From Mangrovicoccus sp049603835 (GTDB lineage Bacteria > Pseudomonadota > Alphaproteobacteria > Rhodobacterales > Rhodobacteraceae): 64,000 nt of DNA. A model generated the notes under the pieces. It was not told the DNA's origin. It saw only the letters and a program-made list of their open reading frames with translations, and did not search any database. Shown here one piece after another: positions 41,730 through 50,208 of the stretch (the first letter of the stretch is position 1; the number at the start of each line of letters is the position of its first letter). The position numbers and the translations under genes are program-made. The DNA lies in NCBI GenBank assembly GCA_049603835.1, contig JBMYSZ010000004.1, forward strand, positions 124,001 to 188,000, given 5' to 3'.

Positions 41730-42055
41730 AGTCCAAACACCGCCCGGCTCTGAGGCCCCCAACCAAGGTAAAGCGCGCCGTCATGCTCAATGACCGGGCG
41801 CTTTATCACTGTCGGATGCTCGGAAATAAGCTCTAATTCCGGGCGTTTCCGGTCTGTTTCGCTCAGCTGACGCCATGTTGTTGAGCGCTTATTGAGAATC
41901 GCAGGGCCAAATTCCTTCGCCCATGCCTCTAATTTTTGCGCAGGCTGCGGGTTTTTACGCAAATCCACGACATCAATCTCAAATCCCGCATCTAAAAGGG
42001 CTTTTTTAGCCTTTCGGCAGGACTCGCAAGTGGGAATACCATAGAGTATAGTCAT
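41726..42055 (-). CDS. ArsC/Spx-like small thiol reductase family protein
   Basis: This is a 109-residue thioredoxin-fold protein of the arsenate-reductase/Spx/YffB group. The redox motif YGIPTCESCRKAKK is near residues 5-18 and the fold ends with IEHDGALYLGWGPQSRAV. The second cysteine gives it a CxxC, as in YffB-like proteins, so it may be a general thiol reductase rather than an arsenate enzyme. An ars operon is not present. The ATG at 42055 fits the family; a longer in-frame start at 42100 adds 15 atypical residues. Confidence 0.82.
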   Translation of the reverse strand: MTILYGIPTCESCRKAKKALLDAGFEIDVVDLRKNPQPAQKLEAWAKEFGPAILNKRSTTWRQLSETDRKRPELELISEHPTVIKRPVIEHDGALYLGWGPQSRAVFGL

Positions 42056-42240
42056 GCTCAGGGGTTTGGCACAGCATAAGGACGCCCCGCAAGACCCCAT
42101 GGCATGCTTGCCTTTTTTACGACAGGCACAAAGTATCTAGTAGGCCCTAGTATTCCGGGCTGCATGCGAAAACACCGCGCCGGCCCCCGGCGTGTTCACT
42201 ACCGCCCCAAAATAGCGGCTACGACTGAAGGAGAAGCGGG

Positions 42241-42450
42241 ATGCCCACAGGCACCGTGAAGTGGTTTAACACAACAAAGGGCTATGGTTTCATTGCCCCA
42301 GACGAAGGCGGTAAGGATGTGTTTGTACATATTTCCGCTGTCGAACGTGCCGGCATGACCGGCCTGGCGGACAATCAAAAGGTTGAATACGAATTGCGAG
42401 AAGGCCGGGACGGTCGCGCATCGGCGACAGACCTGAAAGCTCTGGGATAA
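42241..42450 (+). CDS. Cold-shock protein (CspA family)
   Basis: This is a 69-residue single-domain nucleic-acid-binding protein with RNP1 KGYGFIAP and RNP2 DVFVHIS. Such proteins act as RNA chaperones; not all are cold-induced. GAAGGAGA precedes the ATG. The GC-rich leader (42160-42240) is moderately long, as for many csp mRNAs. Confidence 0.95.
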   Translation: MPTGTVKWFNTTKGYGFIAPDEGGKDVFVHISAVERAGMTGLADNQKVEYELREGRDGRASATDLKALG

Positions 42451-42577
42451 TTTTCACAGTAATTTCAAGCTCTTCGAGAAAATCGGAAATTTAGTTACCG
42501 ACATTCTGATGTGCGGCTTGCTGCATCTGCGGATGAAGGCCTAGCCTAATTCTCGAACCCTGATGGGTAAGAATATC

Positions 42578-42604
42578 GCCAGCCCTTTCGCGCGGGCTGG
42601 CTTT
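42578..42604 (+). terminator. Hairpin downstream of the cold-shock gene
   Basis: GCCAGCCC (42578-42585) pairs with GGGCTGGC (42594-42601), followed by a short TTT. It lies 128 bases past the cold-shock stop and 8 bases before the converging thyX stop, so it can end either transcript, more plausibly the plus-strand one. Confidence 0.5.
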
Positions 42605-42611
42605 AGCTTGA

Positions 42612-43532
42612 TCAAAGCTCCAGAAGCGCGGCAAATTCTCGCCATTCGCCGGGGCTCATGCCACTATTTTCCTGGGTAACCTCTTGCCCGGCCAATTTCG
42701 CTTTGACCGCGGCCAAGCCCTTGCCCGAAAGATGCGCGCCACCCAAGCGGTAATCTTCGAAAGCGGCATAGGCTGCCGGAACCCAATCCTTGACCATGTC
42801 GCAGATCAAATCCGCATAAACCCGGATTTCATATTGCGCATGAGAATCGGCGCGCAAACGCAGGAAATGGAACAGATTATGTAGGTCCACTTTCCAATAC
42901 CACTGAGTATAGATATTGGCCGGCAAATTCATCCGCGCCAATTCCCGCGCCAGCCCCTTTTGCCCATCCTGGCTCAGCATGTCTTCGTAATGGTCATAGG
43001 CGCGCATGGAATCGCTTTTGAGCAATTCTAGAACCCGCGCAGCTTCTTCGCCTTCCAAGGTTTCGCCGCGGCCCTGATTATTCTGAGTCGATTGTGCCGC
43101 TAATTGCTCGGGCGCTGGAATGTAGAATTCGCGATCCAAAATCGAATAGCGCGCGGAATATTCATTCACATTGGCGGTGCGATGGCGGATCCACTGCCGA
43201 GCGACAAAAACTGGCAACTTCACATGCAGTTTGACTTCGCACATTTCAAAAGGGGTGGAGTGCCAGTGGCGCATCAAATAACGGATCAAACCCGCATCAT
43301 CGCGCGCTTTTTTCGTTCCAGCACCGTAGCTTACCCGCGCTGCCTGAACGATGGCGGCATCATCGCCCATATAATCCACGACCCGAACAAAGCCGTGATC
43401 CAAAACCGGATGAAGCGTATAAAGCCGCTCTTCCATCCCAGGCGATGTTGCTCGGCGGGTCTGATAAGTCTCGGCCCGCTGCGCGGCTATGGACTCGGCG
43501 ATGCTTTGGGACGGGGCTGAATCGGCGGTCAT
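42612..43532 (-). CDS. thyX: Flavin-dependent thymidylate synthase
   Basis: This 306-residue enzyme makes dTMP with FAD and NADPH. The ThyX signature RHRTANVNEYSARYS matches RHRxxxxNExSxRY. The substrate-binding region continues in LNLFHFLRLR-like form (here LHNLFHFLRLRADSHAQYEIR). It is a typical replacement of ThyA in Rhodobacterales. The ATG at 43532 follows GGAG. It is divergent from the glyoxalase gene. Confidence 0.95.
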   Translation of the reverse strand: MTADSAPSQSIAESIAAQRAETYQTRRATSPGMEERLYTLHPVLDHGFVRVVDYMGDDAAIVQAARVSYGAGTKKARDDAGLIRYLMRHWHSTPFEMCEVKLHVKLPVFVARQWIRHRTANVNEYSARYSILDREFYIPAPEQLAAQSTQNNQGRGETLEGEEAARVLELLKSDSMRAYDHYEDMLSQDGQKGLARELARMNLPANIYTQWYWKVDLHNLFHFLRLRADSHAQYEIRVYADLICDMVKDWVPAAYAAFEDYRLGGAHLSGKGLAAVKAKLAGQEVTQENSGMSPGEWREFAALLEL

Positions 43533-43746
43533 GGGAACTCCAAAAATGCGGGGGATTACACCATATGCAGTAGGTCTTGCCACAATGGAAACCATATTTT
43601 GGCAGGGCTTGTCCAGCCTCGGAATGTCCTTACCTTTGCAAAAGCTGGGAAGATGCTGGCATCAAATGGGTGCGGTGATAAATCCTGGCCGCAAAGACGG
43701 GACTTTATGGCCCCCAAAACGCTTAGTCTTTTGAAAGGAGCGGGAA

Positions 43747-44175
43747 ATGGCCCTTACTTATCTGCACACTATGGTCCGAGTGAAAGATCTAGAGGCATCG
43801 ATAAAATTCTACGAGCTCTTAGGCCTGCAAGAAACCCGCCGGCGCGATAGTGAAAATGGGCGTTTCACCTTGGTCTTTATGGCGCCGCCCGGCCAAGAAG
43901 ACTGTCCAATTGAGCTAACCTATAATTGGGATGGGGATGATGGATTGCCATCCGATAGCCGCCATTTCGGGCATTTAGCCTATCGCGTTGATAATATTTA
44001 CGAAACATGCCGAAAATTCAGCGAAGCTGGGGTGGTGATCAACCGCCCTCCGCGCGATGGGCATATGGCTTTTGTCCGCTCGCCCGATAATATTTCCATC
44101 GAGCTTTTGCAAAAAGGCGATGCGCTGGAACCAGCGGAGCCTTGGGCAAGCATGGAAAATACCGGCCATTGGTAA
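43747..44175 (+). CDS. gloA: Glyoxalase I (lactoylglutathione lyase), VOC family
   Basis: This 142-residue VOC metalloenzyme probably converts the methylglyoxal-glutathione adduct to lactoylglutathione. Metal ligands are visible as His7 in TYLHTMVRV, Glu in PIELTYNW, His in RHFGHLAYRV and Glu in ISIELLQK. The start has a GGAG site. It stands alone, divergent from thyX. Substrate is by family similarity. Confidence 0.88.
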   Translation: MALTYLHTMVRVKDLEASIKFYELLGLQETRRRDSENGRFTLVFMAPPGQEDCPIELTYNWDGDDGLPSDSRHFGHLAYRVDNIYETCRKFSEAGVVINRPPRDGHMAFVRSPDNISIELLQKGDALEPAEPWASMENTGHW

Positions 44176-44310
44176 GTCACTGAATTTTGTGGGAATGCTG
44201 GGGGCGTCCGCGCCTCTAGCGCGTAGAAAATCGGAAATTAAATAGTCTCAAAGGCCTTAATTTTCGGGATAGAGAAGCGAGAAGCCATTCTGGCTTCGCG
44301 AGATCCAAGC

Positions 44311-44808
44311 TCAATAGATATAGCGGATCTGATCGCTCCAATACCGTTCCACCCGACGTAGGGAGGTGGTGATACTATCGATGCCCTCTTGGCCGAGGAT
44401 ACCGCGGCTTTCTAGCCCTTCCGCGTGACGCGCAAAAAGCTCTTCGACAATGTCGCGAATATTGCGGCCTTTTTCCGTAAGACGGACCCGCACCGAACGA
44501 CGATCGATTTCACAGCGTTGATGATGCATATAGCCCATCTCAACCAGTTTTTTCAGGTTATACGAAACATTCGATCCCTGATAATATCCCCGCGATTTCA
44601 GCTCGCCCGCGGTGACCTCGTTGTCGCCAATATTGAATAACAAAAGCGCTTGGACGGCATTAATTTCTAAAATACCCACGCGCTCAAACTCGTCCTTAAT
44701 CACATCCAGCAACAGCCGGTGTAATCGTTCCACCAATGCCAAGGCATCCAGATAGCCGGCAATAAATACCTTTTCTTTCGCCTCAACTAAGTTTGGATGA
44801 ACACTCAT
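44311..44808 (-). CDS. ldtR: MarR-family regulator, LdtR-like
   Basis: This is a 165-residue winged-helix regulator. The recognition region is QGSNVSYNLKKLVEMGYMHHQRCEIDRRSVRVRLTEKG, shown here only by its key parts: SNVSYNLKKL and DRRSVRVRLT. It resembles LdtR, which controls L,D-transpeptidases and stress genes in Rhizobiales. In that system an ldtP gene is nearby; none is visible here. The start has a GGAGG site. The gene ends in a GAAGCC/GGCTTC hairpin region (about 44280-44300). Confidence 0.82.
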   Translation of the reverse strand: MSVHPNLVEAKEKVFIAGYLDALALVERLHRLLLDVIKDEFERVGILEINAVQALLLFNIGDNEVTAGELKSRGYYQGSNVSYNLKKLVEMGYMHHQRCEIDRRSVRVRLTEKGRNIRDIVEELFARHAEGLESRGILGQEGIDSITTSLRRVERYWSDQIRYIY

Positions 44809-44901
44809 AATTACCTCCAGAATACACGAGATATGCTGAACATCCGCACATAATGCGAAGAAAGGTTTAATGGCTCTAATGAGGTATTGTCTGAAACTCG
44901 A

Positions 44902-45183
44902 TTATAATGCCGCCGTGCGCGGGTTTTGCAGCGTGAAACTGCGAATTTCGGTTATCAAATCTTTAAAATGGGGGGGCATAGGGGCCTGTCCGGAAACCCA
45001 TTGGTAAAGATCTTGATCATTTTCAGCCAAAAGAGCGTCGTATTGGCGCAATTCTGCATCGCTCATCATTTCGATTTTGGCATCGCAGAAACTACTTAAA
45101 ATTATGTCCATTTCCTTGATTCCACGGCGCATGGATCTCATTTTGAGGCGTTTGATACGGGCTTCGGGTGATTCTTGGGACAT
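44902..45183 (-). CDS. sdhE: Succinate dehydrogenase assembly factor SdhE
   Basis: This is a 93-residue protein with the family core RRGIKEMDIIL (residues 19-29), the RGxxE motif that helps attach FAD covalently to the succinate dehydrogenase flavoprotein, then DQDLYQWVSG. The true start is the ATG at 45183 (MSQESPEAR). A much longer in-frame extension upstream runs antisense through the aminotransferase gene and is not coding. It is divergent from the aminotransferase. Confidence 0.9.
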   Translation of the reverse strand: MSQESPEARIKRLKMRSMRRGIKEMDIILSSFCDAKIEMMSDAELRQYDALLAENDQDLYQWVSGQAPMPPHFKDLITEIRSFTLQNPRTAAL

Positions 45184-45385
45184 CTGGACCCTTTCCTGGC
45201 ATTGCCATTTTCGTTGCGTGGATCTTAGGATTTCCCTTAGAGGCAATGCAAGTTGCCCAAGGTCAAAACTCGCCTGGCGGGGCAAGTAATCCCAATTGAT
45301 CCATAGGGAAAGTCTTTGGCATGCTTGCACCTGCCGCAGCCTGGGCCTAGAGACAGGCAAACCCTCTTGCAACCCGGAGTTTGCC

Positions 45386-46588
45386 ATGAGCTTTCTGTCC
45401 GCCACCCTCGATCGTGTAAAACCCTCACCTACTATCGCGGTTACGACCAAGGCCAACGAACTGAAGGCCGCTGGCGCAGATGTGATCGGCCTTGGTGCGG
45501 GCGAGCCGGATTTCGACACGCCGCAAAATATCAAAGACGCCGCCATCGCCGCGATCAATGCCGGTAAGACGAAATATACCGCGCCGGACGGCATCCCAGA
45601 GCTGAAGAAAGCCATCTGCGAGAAGCTCAAGCGCGACAATAATCTGGACTATGTCCCGGCCCAGGTCAGCGTCGGCACAGGCGGCAAGCAGATCCTTTAC
45701 AATGCCCTAATGGCAACGCTGAATCCTGGCGATGAGGTGGTGATCCCTGCGCCTTATTGGGTGAGCTATCCGGATATGGTTTTGCTGGCGGGCGGAGAGC
45801 CGGTCTGTGTCGAAGCCTCGGCTGAGAATGCTTATAAGCTGACCGCCGCCGAGCTAGAGGCCGCGATTACGCCGAAGACCAAATGGCTGATCTTTAACTC
45901 GCCCTCAAACCCCACCGGCGCGGCTTATAGCTGGGACGAGCTGAAAGAATTGACCGATGTTTTGCTGCGTCATCCGCATGTTTGGGTGATGAGCGATGAT
46001 ATGTACGAACATCTGGTCTATGACGATTTCAAATTCTGCACCCCGGCAGAGGTGGAACCGCAGCTTTATGACCGGACTTTGACCGTGAATGGCGTGTCGA
46101 AAGCTTATGCGATGACCGGTTGGCGGATCGGTTATGCGGCCGGGCCCCAGGCTTTGATCGGCGCTATGCGCAAGATCCAGTCGCAATCGACCTCGAACCC
46201 CTGTTCCATCAGCCAATGGGCGGCGGTTGAGGCGTTGAACGGCACGCAGGATTTCATTCCCGCTAATAATGAGGTGTTCAAGCGCCGCCGCGATTTGGTC
46301 GTGTCCATGCTGAACGCCTCCGAAGGCATCACCTGCCCGACCCCCGAAGGCGCCTTCTATGTCTATCCGCAAATCTCGGGCTGCATTGGGAAAACTAGCG
46401 CGGGCGGCACAAAGATCGAAAATGACGAAGCCTTTGCCACCGCCCTGATCGAAGAAAAAGGCGTGGCCGTGGTCTTTGGCGCGGCATTCGGCCTGAGCCC
46501 GGCTTTCCGGGTCAGCTATGCCACGTCGGACGAAGCCCTGACCGAAGCCTGCACTCGGATCCAGGATTTCTGTGCCTCGCTGAAATAA
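45386..46588 (+). CDS. aspC: Aspartate aminotransferase (class I, PLP-dependent)
   Basis: This is a 400-residue transaminase of the alphaproteobacterial AatA type. The PLP lysine lies in NGVSKAYAMTGWRIGY, the cofactor-stabilising NSPSNPTGAAY is near 170, and an arginine near the C-terminus (AFRVSYA) binds the substrate carboxylate. It interconverts aspartate and oxaloacetate with glutamate. The ATG at 45386 follows CGGAG. A long upstream in-frame extension is not supported. Confidence 0.93.
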   Translation: MSFLSATLDRVKPSPTIAVTTKANELKAAGADVIGLGAGEPDFDTPQNIKDAAIAAINAGKTKYTAPDGIPELKKAICEKLKRDNNLDYVPAQVSVGTGGKQILYNALMATLNPGDEVVIPAPYWVSYPDMVLLAGGEPVCVEASAENAYKLTAAELEAAITPKTKWLIFNSPSNPTGAAYSWDELKELTDVLLRHPHVWVMSDDMYEHLVYDDFKFCTPAEVEPQLYDRTLTVNGVSKAYAMTGWRIGYAAGPQALIGAMRKIQSQSTSNPCSISQWAAVEALNGTQDFIPANNEVFKRRRDLVVSMLNASEGITCPTPEGAFYVYPQISGCIGKTSAGGTKIENDEAFATALIEEKGVAVVFGAAFGLSPAFRVSYATSDEALTEACTRIQDFCASLK

Positions 46589-46596
46589 GTGCATTC

Positions 46597-46625
46597 GCGC
46601 CGGGCTTGACCCGGCGCCTCTTTGG
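46597..46625 (+). terminator. Terminator of the aspartate aminotransferase gene
   Basis: GCGCCGGG (46597-46604) pairs with CCCGGCGC (46610-46617) around CTTGA, followed by ctcttt. The T run is short. The rest of the 290-base gap to 46878 holds no convincing gene. Confidence 0.6.
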
Positions 46626-46878
46626 GTCTGTGTGGCCAAAGCCCTTTGACCTCTCTGACATGGGCCAGGCCAGCAGGTAATTCTGCCACCGCCAGGCCCA
46701 TTTTCACCTGCTCCAGCTTTCCCAATCCCGCTGACATATCGCGCTTTCGCCAAGCTCCAAGCGCCGCTTGATCCCCGTCAAAGCCGCAAAGGCTAAGATA
46801 TGCTTTGCTTACTTCCGCAGCCAGCTGTGCCTTCGATGGGCAATCCAGCGCAGCGCTCCGGCGTGAAAGGAAAGCGGC

Positions 46879-47943
46879 ATGAGTATTTCCCATCATCCTT
46901 CCCCATCCCATCGCCCGCTTCCTGATTGGGGTTGGCATCTGGCTGTTCTGAGCTTTGTCCTGATCTGGTGGCTCATTTATCACCGCCTTGCCCCGCTGGC
47001 GGATTGGCTGACCAGCCTCTTACCCCTGGCGCGCGACAGCCATACAGGCGAGGCCATCGCTTTTTTCCTGTATGATGTGCCTAAGGTCATGATGCTGCTT
47101 GCGCTCATCGTCTTTGCCATGGGGGTGGTCCGCAGCTTTTTCTCGCCCGAGAAAACCCGCGCGCTTCTTTCGGGTCATCGCGAAGGGGCGGGCAATGTGC
47201 TGGCCGCGGGCCTTGGCGTGCTGACGCCTTTTTGCTCTTGCTCCGCTGTGCCGCTCTTCATTGGCTTTATCTCGGCGGGTGTCCCGCTTGGGGTGACCTT
47301 CTCCTTCCTCATCGCCGCGCCTATGGTCAATGAAGTCGCTTTGGTGCTGCTCTTTGGCCTCGTGGGCTGGCAAGTGGCGGTGACCTATCTGGGGTTTGGC
47401 CTGGCGCTTGCGGTGGTGGCTGGGTTTGTTATCGGCAAGCTAAAACTCGAAGCCTGGCTGCAGGACTGGGTGCGCGACATCCATTCCGGCGCGAATGCGC
47501 CCGGTCTCATCGATGAAGAGGCGCTAAGCCTCACCGACCGCTATCGCCTTGGGCTTCAAGCGGTGCGAGACATCTTTGCCAAGGTCTGGCTATGGATCCT
47601 TTTGGGCATTGGGCTTGGCGCTTTGATCCATGGTTATGTGCCCGAGGATCTTATGGTGCGCATCATGGGGGCCGATGCCTGGTGGTCCGTCCCCGCAGCG
47701 GTCATTATGGGCATTCCCATGTATACGAATGCCGCCGGGGTGATCCCGATTGTCGAAGCGCTGCTGGGCAAGGGCGCGGCGCTTGGCACTGTGCTGGCCT
47801 TTATGATGAGCGTGATCGCCCTGTCTCTGCCGGAAATGATTATCCTACGCCAGGTCCTGACCCTGCGCTTGATCGCTGTCTTTATTGCTGTGGTCGGCAG
47901 CGGGATTTTGGCGGTGGGCTTTTTGTTCAATCTGATCTTCTGA
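46879..47943 (+). CDS. Permease of the DUF318/ArsP-like family
   Basis: This is a 354-residue integral membrane protein with about nine or ten helices in two halves. The signature TPFCSCSAVPLF (near 114-125) contains two cysteines, and the second half has IMGIPMYTNAAGVIP. Members include ArsP, which exports organoarsenicals, but many have unknown substrates. It is followed 12 bases later by a small redox-disulfide protein, a common partner. GAAAGG lies near the start. Confidence 0.85.
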   Translation: MSISHHPSPSHRPLPDWGWHLAVLSFVLIWWLIYHRLAPLADWLTSLLPLARDSHTGEAIAFFLYDVPKVMMLLALIVFAMGVVRSFFSPEKTRALLSGHREGAGNVLAAGLGVLTPFCSCSAVPLFIGFISAGVPLGVTFSFLIAAPMVNEVALVLLFGLVGWQVAVTYLGFGLALAVVAGFVIGKLKLEAWLQDWVRDIHSGANAPGLIDEEALSLTDRYRLGLQAVRDIFAKVWLWILLGIGLGALIHGYVPEDLMVRIMGADAWWSVPAAVIMGIPMYTNAAGVIPIVEALLGKGAALGTVLAFMMSVIALSLPEMIILRQVLTLRLIAVFIAVVGSGILAVGFLFNLIF

Positions 47944-47955
47944 AAGGAGGCGGCG

Positions 47956-48192
47956 ATGAAGTCTGTGAAAGTCTATGGCCCAGGGTGCAAGCGCTGTGAA
48001 ACCACGGCCGAGATGGTGCGTGAAACGGCGGAGCGGCTGGGCATCGCAGTAGAGGTAGAGAAAGTGACCGATGCCCGCTCGATTGCCATGGCAGGGGTGA
48101 TGTCTACGCCGGGCATCGCGGTTGAGGGCAAGCTGGTGCATACGGGCGGTTTGCCAGATGCCACCAAGCTAGAGGGCTGGCTAAGCGCCTAA
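47956..48192 (+). CDS. Small redox-active disulfide protein, thioredoxin fold
   Basis: This is a 78-residue thioredoxin-like protein with the motif GPGCKRCE (residues 8-15) and the cis-proline in VMSTPGIAVEGK. The family is often named redox-active disulfide protein 2. It is paired with the permease upstream (AAGGAGG ribosome site between them), and may reduce or handle the permease's cysteine motif or its substrate. Confidence 0.9.
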   Translation: MKSVKVYGPGCKRCETTAEMVRETAERLGIAVEVEKVTDARSIAMAGVMSTPGIAVEGKLVHTGGLPDATKLEGWLSA

Positions 48193-48257
48193 GCCCTGCT
48201 TGTGCCCGCCTAAGGGTCGCCCATGGGGCGCTTATGGACCAGTAAACGTGAACCGCT

Positions 48258-49616
48258 TTAGGTCCAAGATAATTGCGGGATTTTGCGCCGCCAAAGTCGC
48301 CATAGCAGCGTTGCGGCGGCCACGGCTAGGCCAAGCACCAGGCCAGACCATACCCCATAGGCTCCGAACCCGACCCAAAAGCCCAAGATATAGGCCACTG
48401 GCGCGCCGATGACCCAATAGCTGATTGTGGCCAGGATCATCGGTATGCGGGTGTCTTGCAGCCCGCGTAGCAGGCTAATTGCCATGACTTGCATCGCATC
48501 CGTGGCTTGGAAAATTGCTCCTAGGATCAGCAACCCACTGCCCACGGCGATGATCTGCGCCCGCGCTGGATCCTCGGCGCCGATAAAGAGCCCCACCAGC
48601 AGTTTCGGCATACCGATCATCACCGCCATGCCCATAGCGGCCACGCCAAGCGATAGGCCAATCGCCACCAAAGCCCCATCGCGAAGGGCGACGGGATCGC
48701 GCCGCCCCATGGCTTGCCCGACGCGGACCGTCGCCGCTTGGCTCAGCCCAAGATGGATCACAAAGGTCATCGTCGCCACTTGCAAAGCGATGCCATGCCC
48801 GGCCAATTCAACGGCCCCGATCCAGCCGATCATAATGGCCGAGCCGGAAAATAGCGCGGTTTCAGCCAGGCTCGCCACACCAATGGGCCAGCCCAGGCGG
48901 AAGACCTCGCGCAGCTCATGCCAGTCGGGGCGCCAGATCCGGTGGAAGAGCTGATGCTCGGGGAAGCTTCGCTGCGCATAGGCCGCAAGGATCGCTAAGC
49001 TGGCGCAATGCATGATCAGCGATGAAATCGCCGCCCCCCGCGCGCCCAGCTCGGGCATACCCCAATGGCCAAAGATCAGCGCCCAGTTCAGCACCGCATT
49101 CACCACCGAAGCGGCGATGGTCATCCAAAACACGATCTGGGTGCGCTCCATCCCCGCCAAATAGCTGCGCAAAAGCATGGTCGATAGCGCCGGGATAATC
49201 GCCCAGCCGGTGATCGACAGATACTGCCCAGCCAGCGCGGCAATGGCGGGCTCTTGGCCAAGCGCCAGGAACAGCCGTTCCCCCAGCAGTAAAAGCGGTA
49301 GGATCAGCAGGCAAAAGCCCAAAGTCGCCCAAAGCCCCATACGGGTGATCCGGCGCAGGCGGGTGATATCGCCTTGGCTTGCGGCCTCCGCCACCAGTGG
49401 CGTGACCGCCCAGGCAAAGCCCGACCCGACAATAAAGACCGACATAAAAAGCGAGCTGGCAACCACGACGGCCGCCAGGGCCTGGGCATCATACCAGCCC
49501 ATCATCATCGTATCCGTGATATGGATCGAGCCCTGGGCGATATTACTGCCCACGAGGGGCAGGCCGAGGCCCAGCAAGGCGCGGGCATGACCGCCATATG
49601 ATAACCGCTTCGTCAT
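48258..49616 (-). CDS. MATE-family multidrug/toxin exporter (NorM-like)
   Basis: This is a 452-residue protein with twelve predicted membrane helices in two repeats. Family segments are GLPLVGSNIAQ near the N-terminus, AWAVTPLVAEAASQGD in the first half and TVRVGQAMGRRDP at the start of the second. It exports cationic compounds with a Na+ or H+ gradient; substrates cannot be inferred. It ends 65 bases past the redox protein stop and converges with it. Confidence 0.92.
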   Translation of the reverse strand: MTKRLSYGGHARALLGLGLPLVGSNIAQGSIHITDTMMMGWYDAQALAAVVVASSLFMSVFIVGSGFAWAVTPLVAEAASQGDITRLRRITRMGLWATLGFCLLILPLLLLGERLFLALGQEPAIAALAGQYLSITGWAIIPALSTMLLRSYLAGMERTQIVFWMTIAASVVNAVLNWALIFGHWGMPELGARGAAISSLIMHCASLAILAAYAQRSFPEHQLFHRIWRPDWHELREVFRLGWPIGVASLAETALFSGSAIMIGWIGAVELAGHGIALQVATMTFVIHLGLSQAATVRVGQAMGRRDPVALRDGALVAIGLSLGVAAMGMAVMIGMPKLLVGLFIGAEDPARAQIIAVGSGLLILGAIFQATDAMQVMAISLLRGLQDTRIPMILATISYWVIGAPVAYILGFWVGFGAYGVWSGLVLGLAVAAATLLWRLWRRKIPQLSWT

Positions 49617-49718
49617 GAGCCCGCTTAATCAGGGCGCAGCAGCCATGTCTAGAGGGCCTACCTGCGGGGCATGGCAGATATGCGAAAGCGAGTCCTAGGC
49701 CCCTCCGGGAAATGCACG

Positions 49719-49961
49719 CTAGACCCCAGCGTTTTTGCGCTCCGCAGCGGAGTAATTGGAAAAATGCCCTTCGCGCGCAGCAGCGGCCCGGCCCTCTTTC
49801 AGGCGTTGAGCGCTTTTGCCAAAGGCGGCCGGTTTGGACACGCGCTGCGTCGCATCCTCGCCACCACATTCAGGGCAAACCGGAGCGGATGTGTCAGACA
49901 TACTGCGCAACAGCTCGAAATCGGCGGCGCAGCTCGGGCAGTGATAAGCATAGATCGGCAT
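49719..49961 (-). CDS. FmdB-type zinc-ribbon protein
   Basis: This is an 80-residue protein with the zinc ribbon YHCPSCAADFELLRS..CPECGG typical of the FmdB regulatory-protein family (CxxC at 8-11 and near 29-32). A basic tail follows. The family's function is poorly known. The gene is single, between a MATE gene and parE. Confidence 0.88.
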   Translation of the reverse strand: MPIYAYHCPSCAADFELLRSMSDTSAPVCPECGGEDATQRVSKPAAFGKSAQRLKEGRAAAAREGHFSNYSAAERKNAGV

Positions 49962-50208
49962 GGGCAGGGCTTTCGATCAAGGGCAAGACAATTGCCAGAA
50001 GGTAAATAGCCCTTGCCCTCGCGCGAATTGATCTTGGTCAAATCCCTGCTTTGCGGCGCAAATTCCGTCACCCAATCGCTAATTTTCAGGCGCTCGCCCG
50101 AGTCTTGCCCGAAAACCGCGCATTCTGCCCCCTCTTGCCGGAAAGCCGCCGTTGCCCTAAGCCGCCCCCGCTGCTCTAATGCAGTCACAGAATGAAAAGA
50201 GCAGTGCG

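Noticed and set aside
45184..45639. A long N-terminal extension of SdhE
   Set aside because: It is antisense to the aminotransferase 5' region. The family length (about 90 residues) fits a start at 45183.
46516..46983. A 155-codon minus-strand frame between the aminotransferase and the permease
   Set aside because: It runs through the aminotransferase 3' end and its terminator and has no recognised motif or ribosome site. A real small gene in 46600-46870 cannot be fully excluded.
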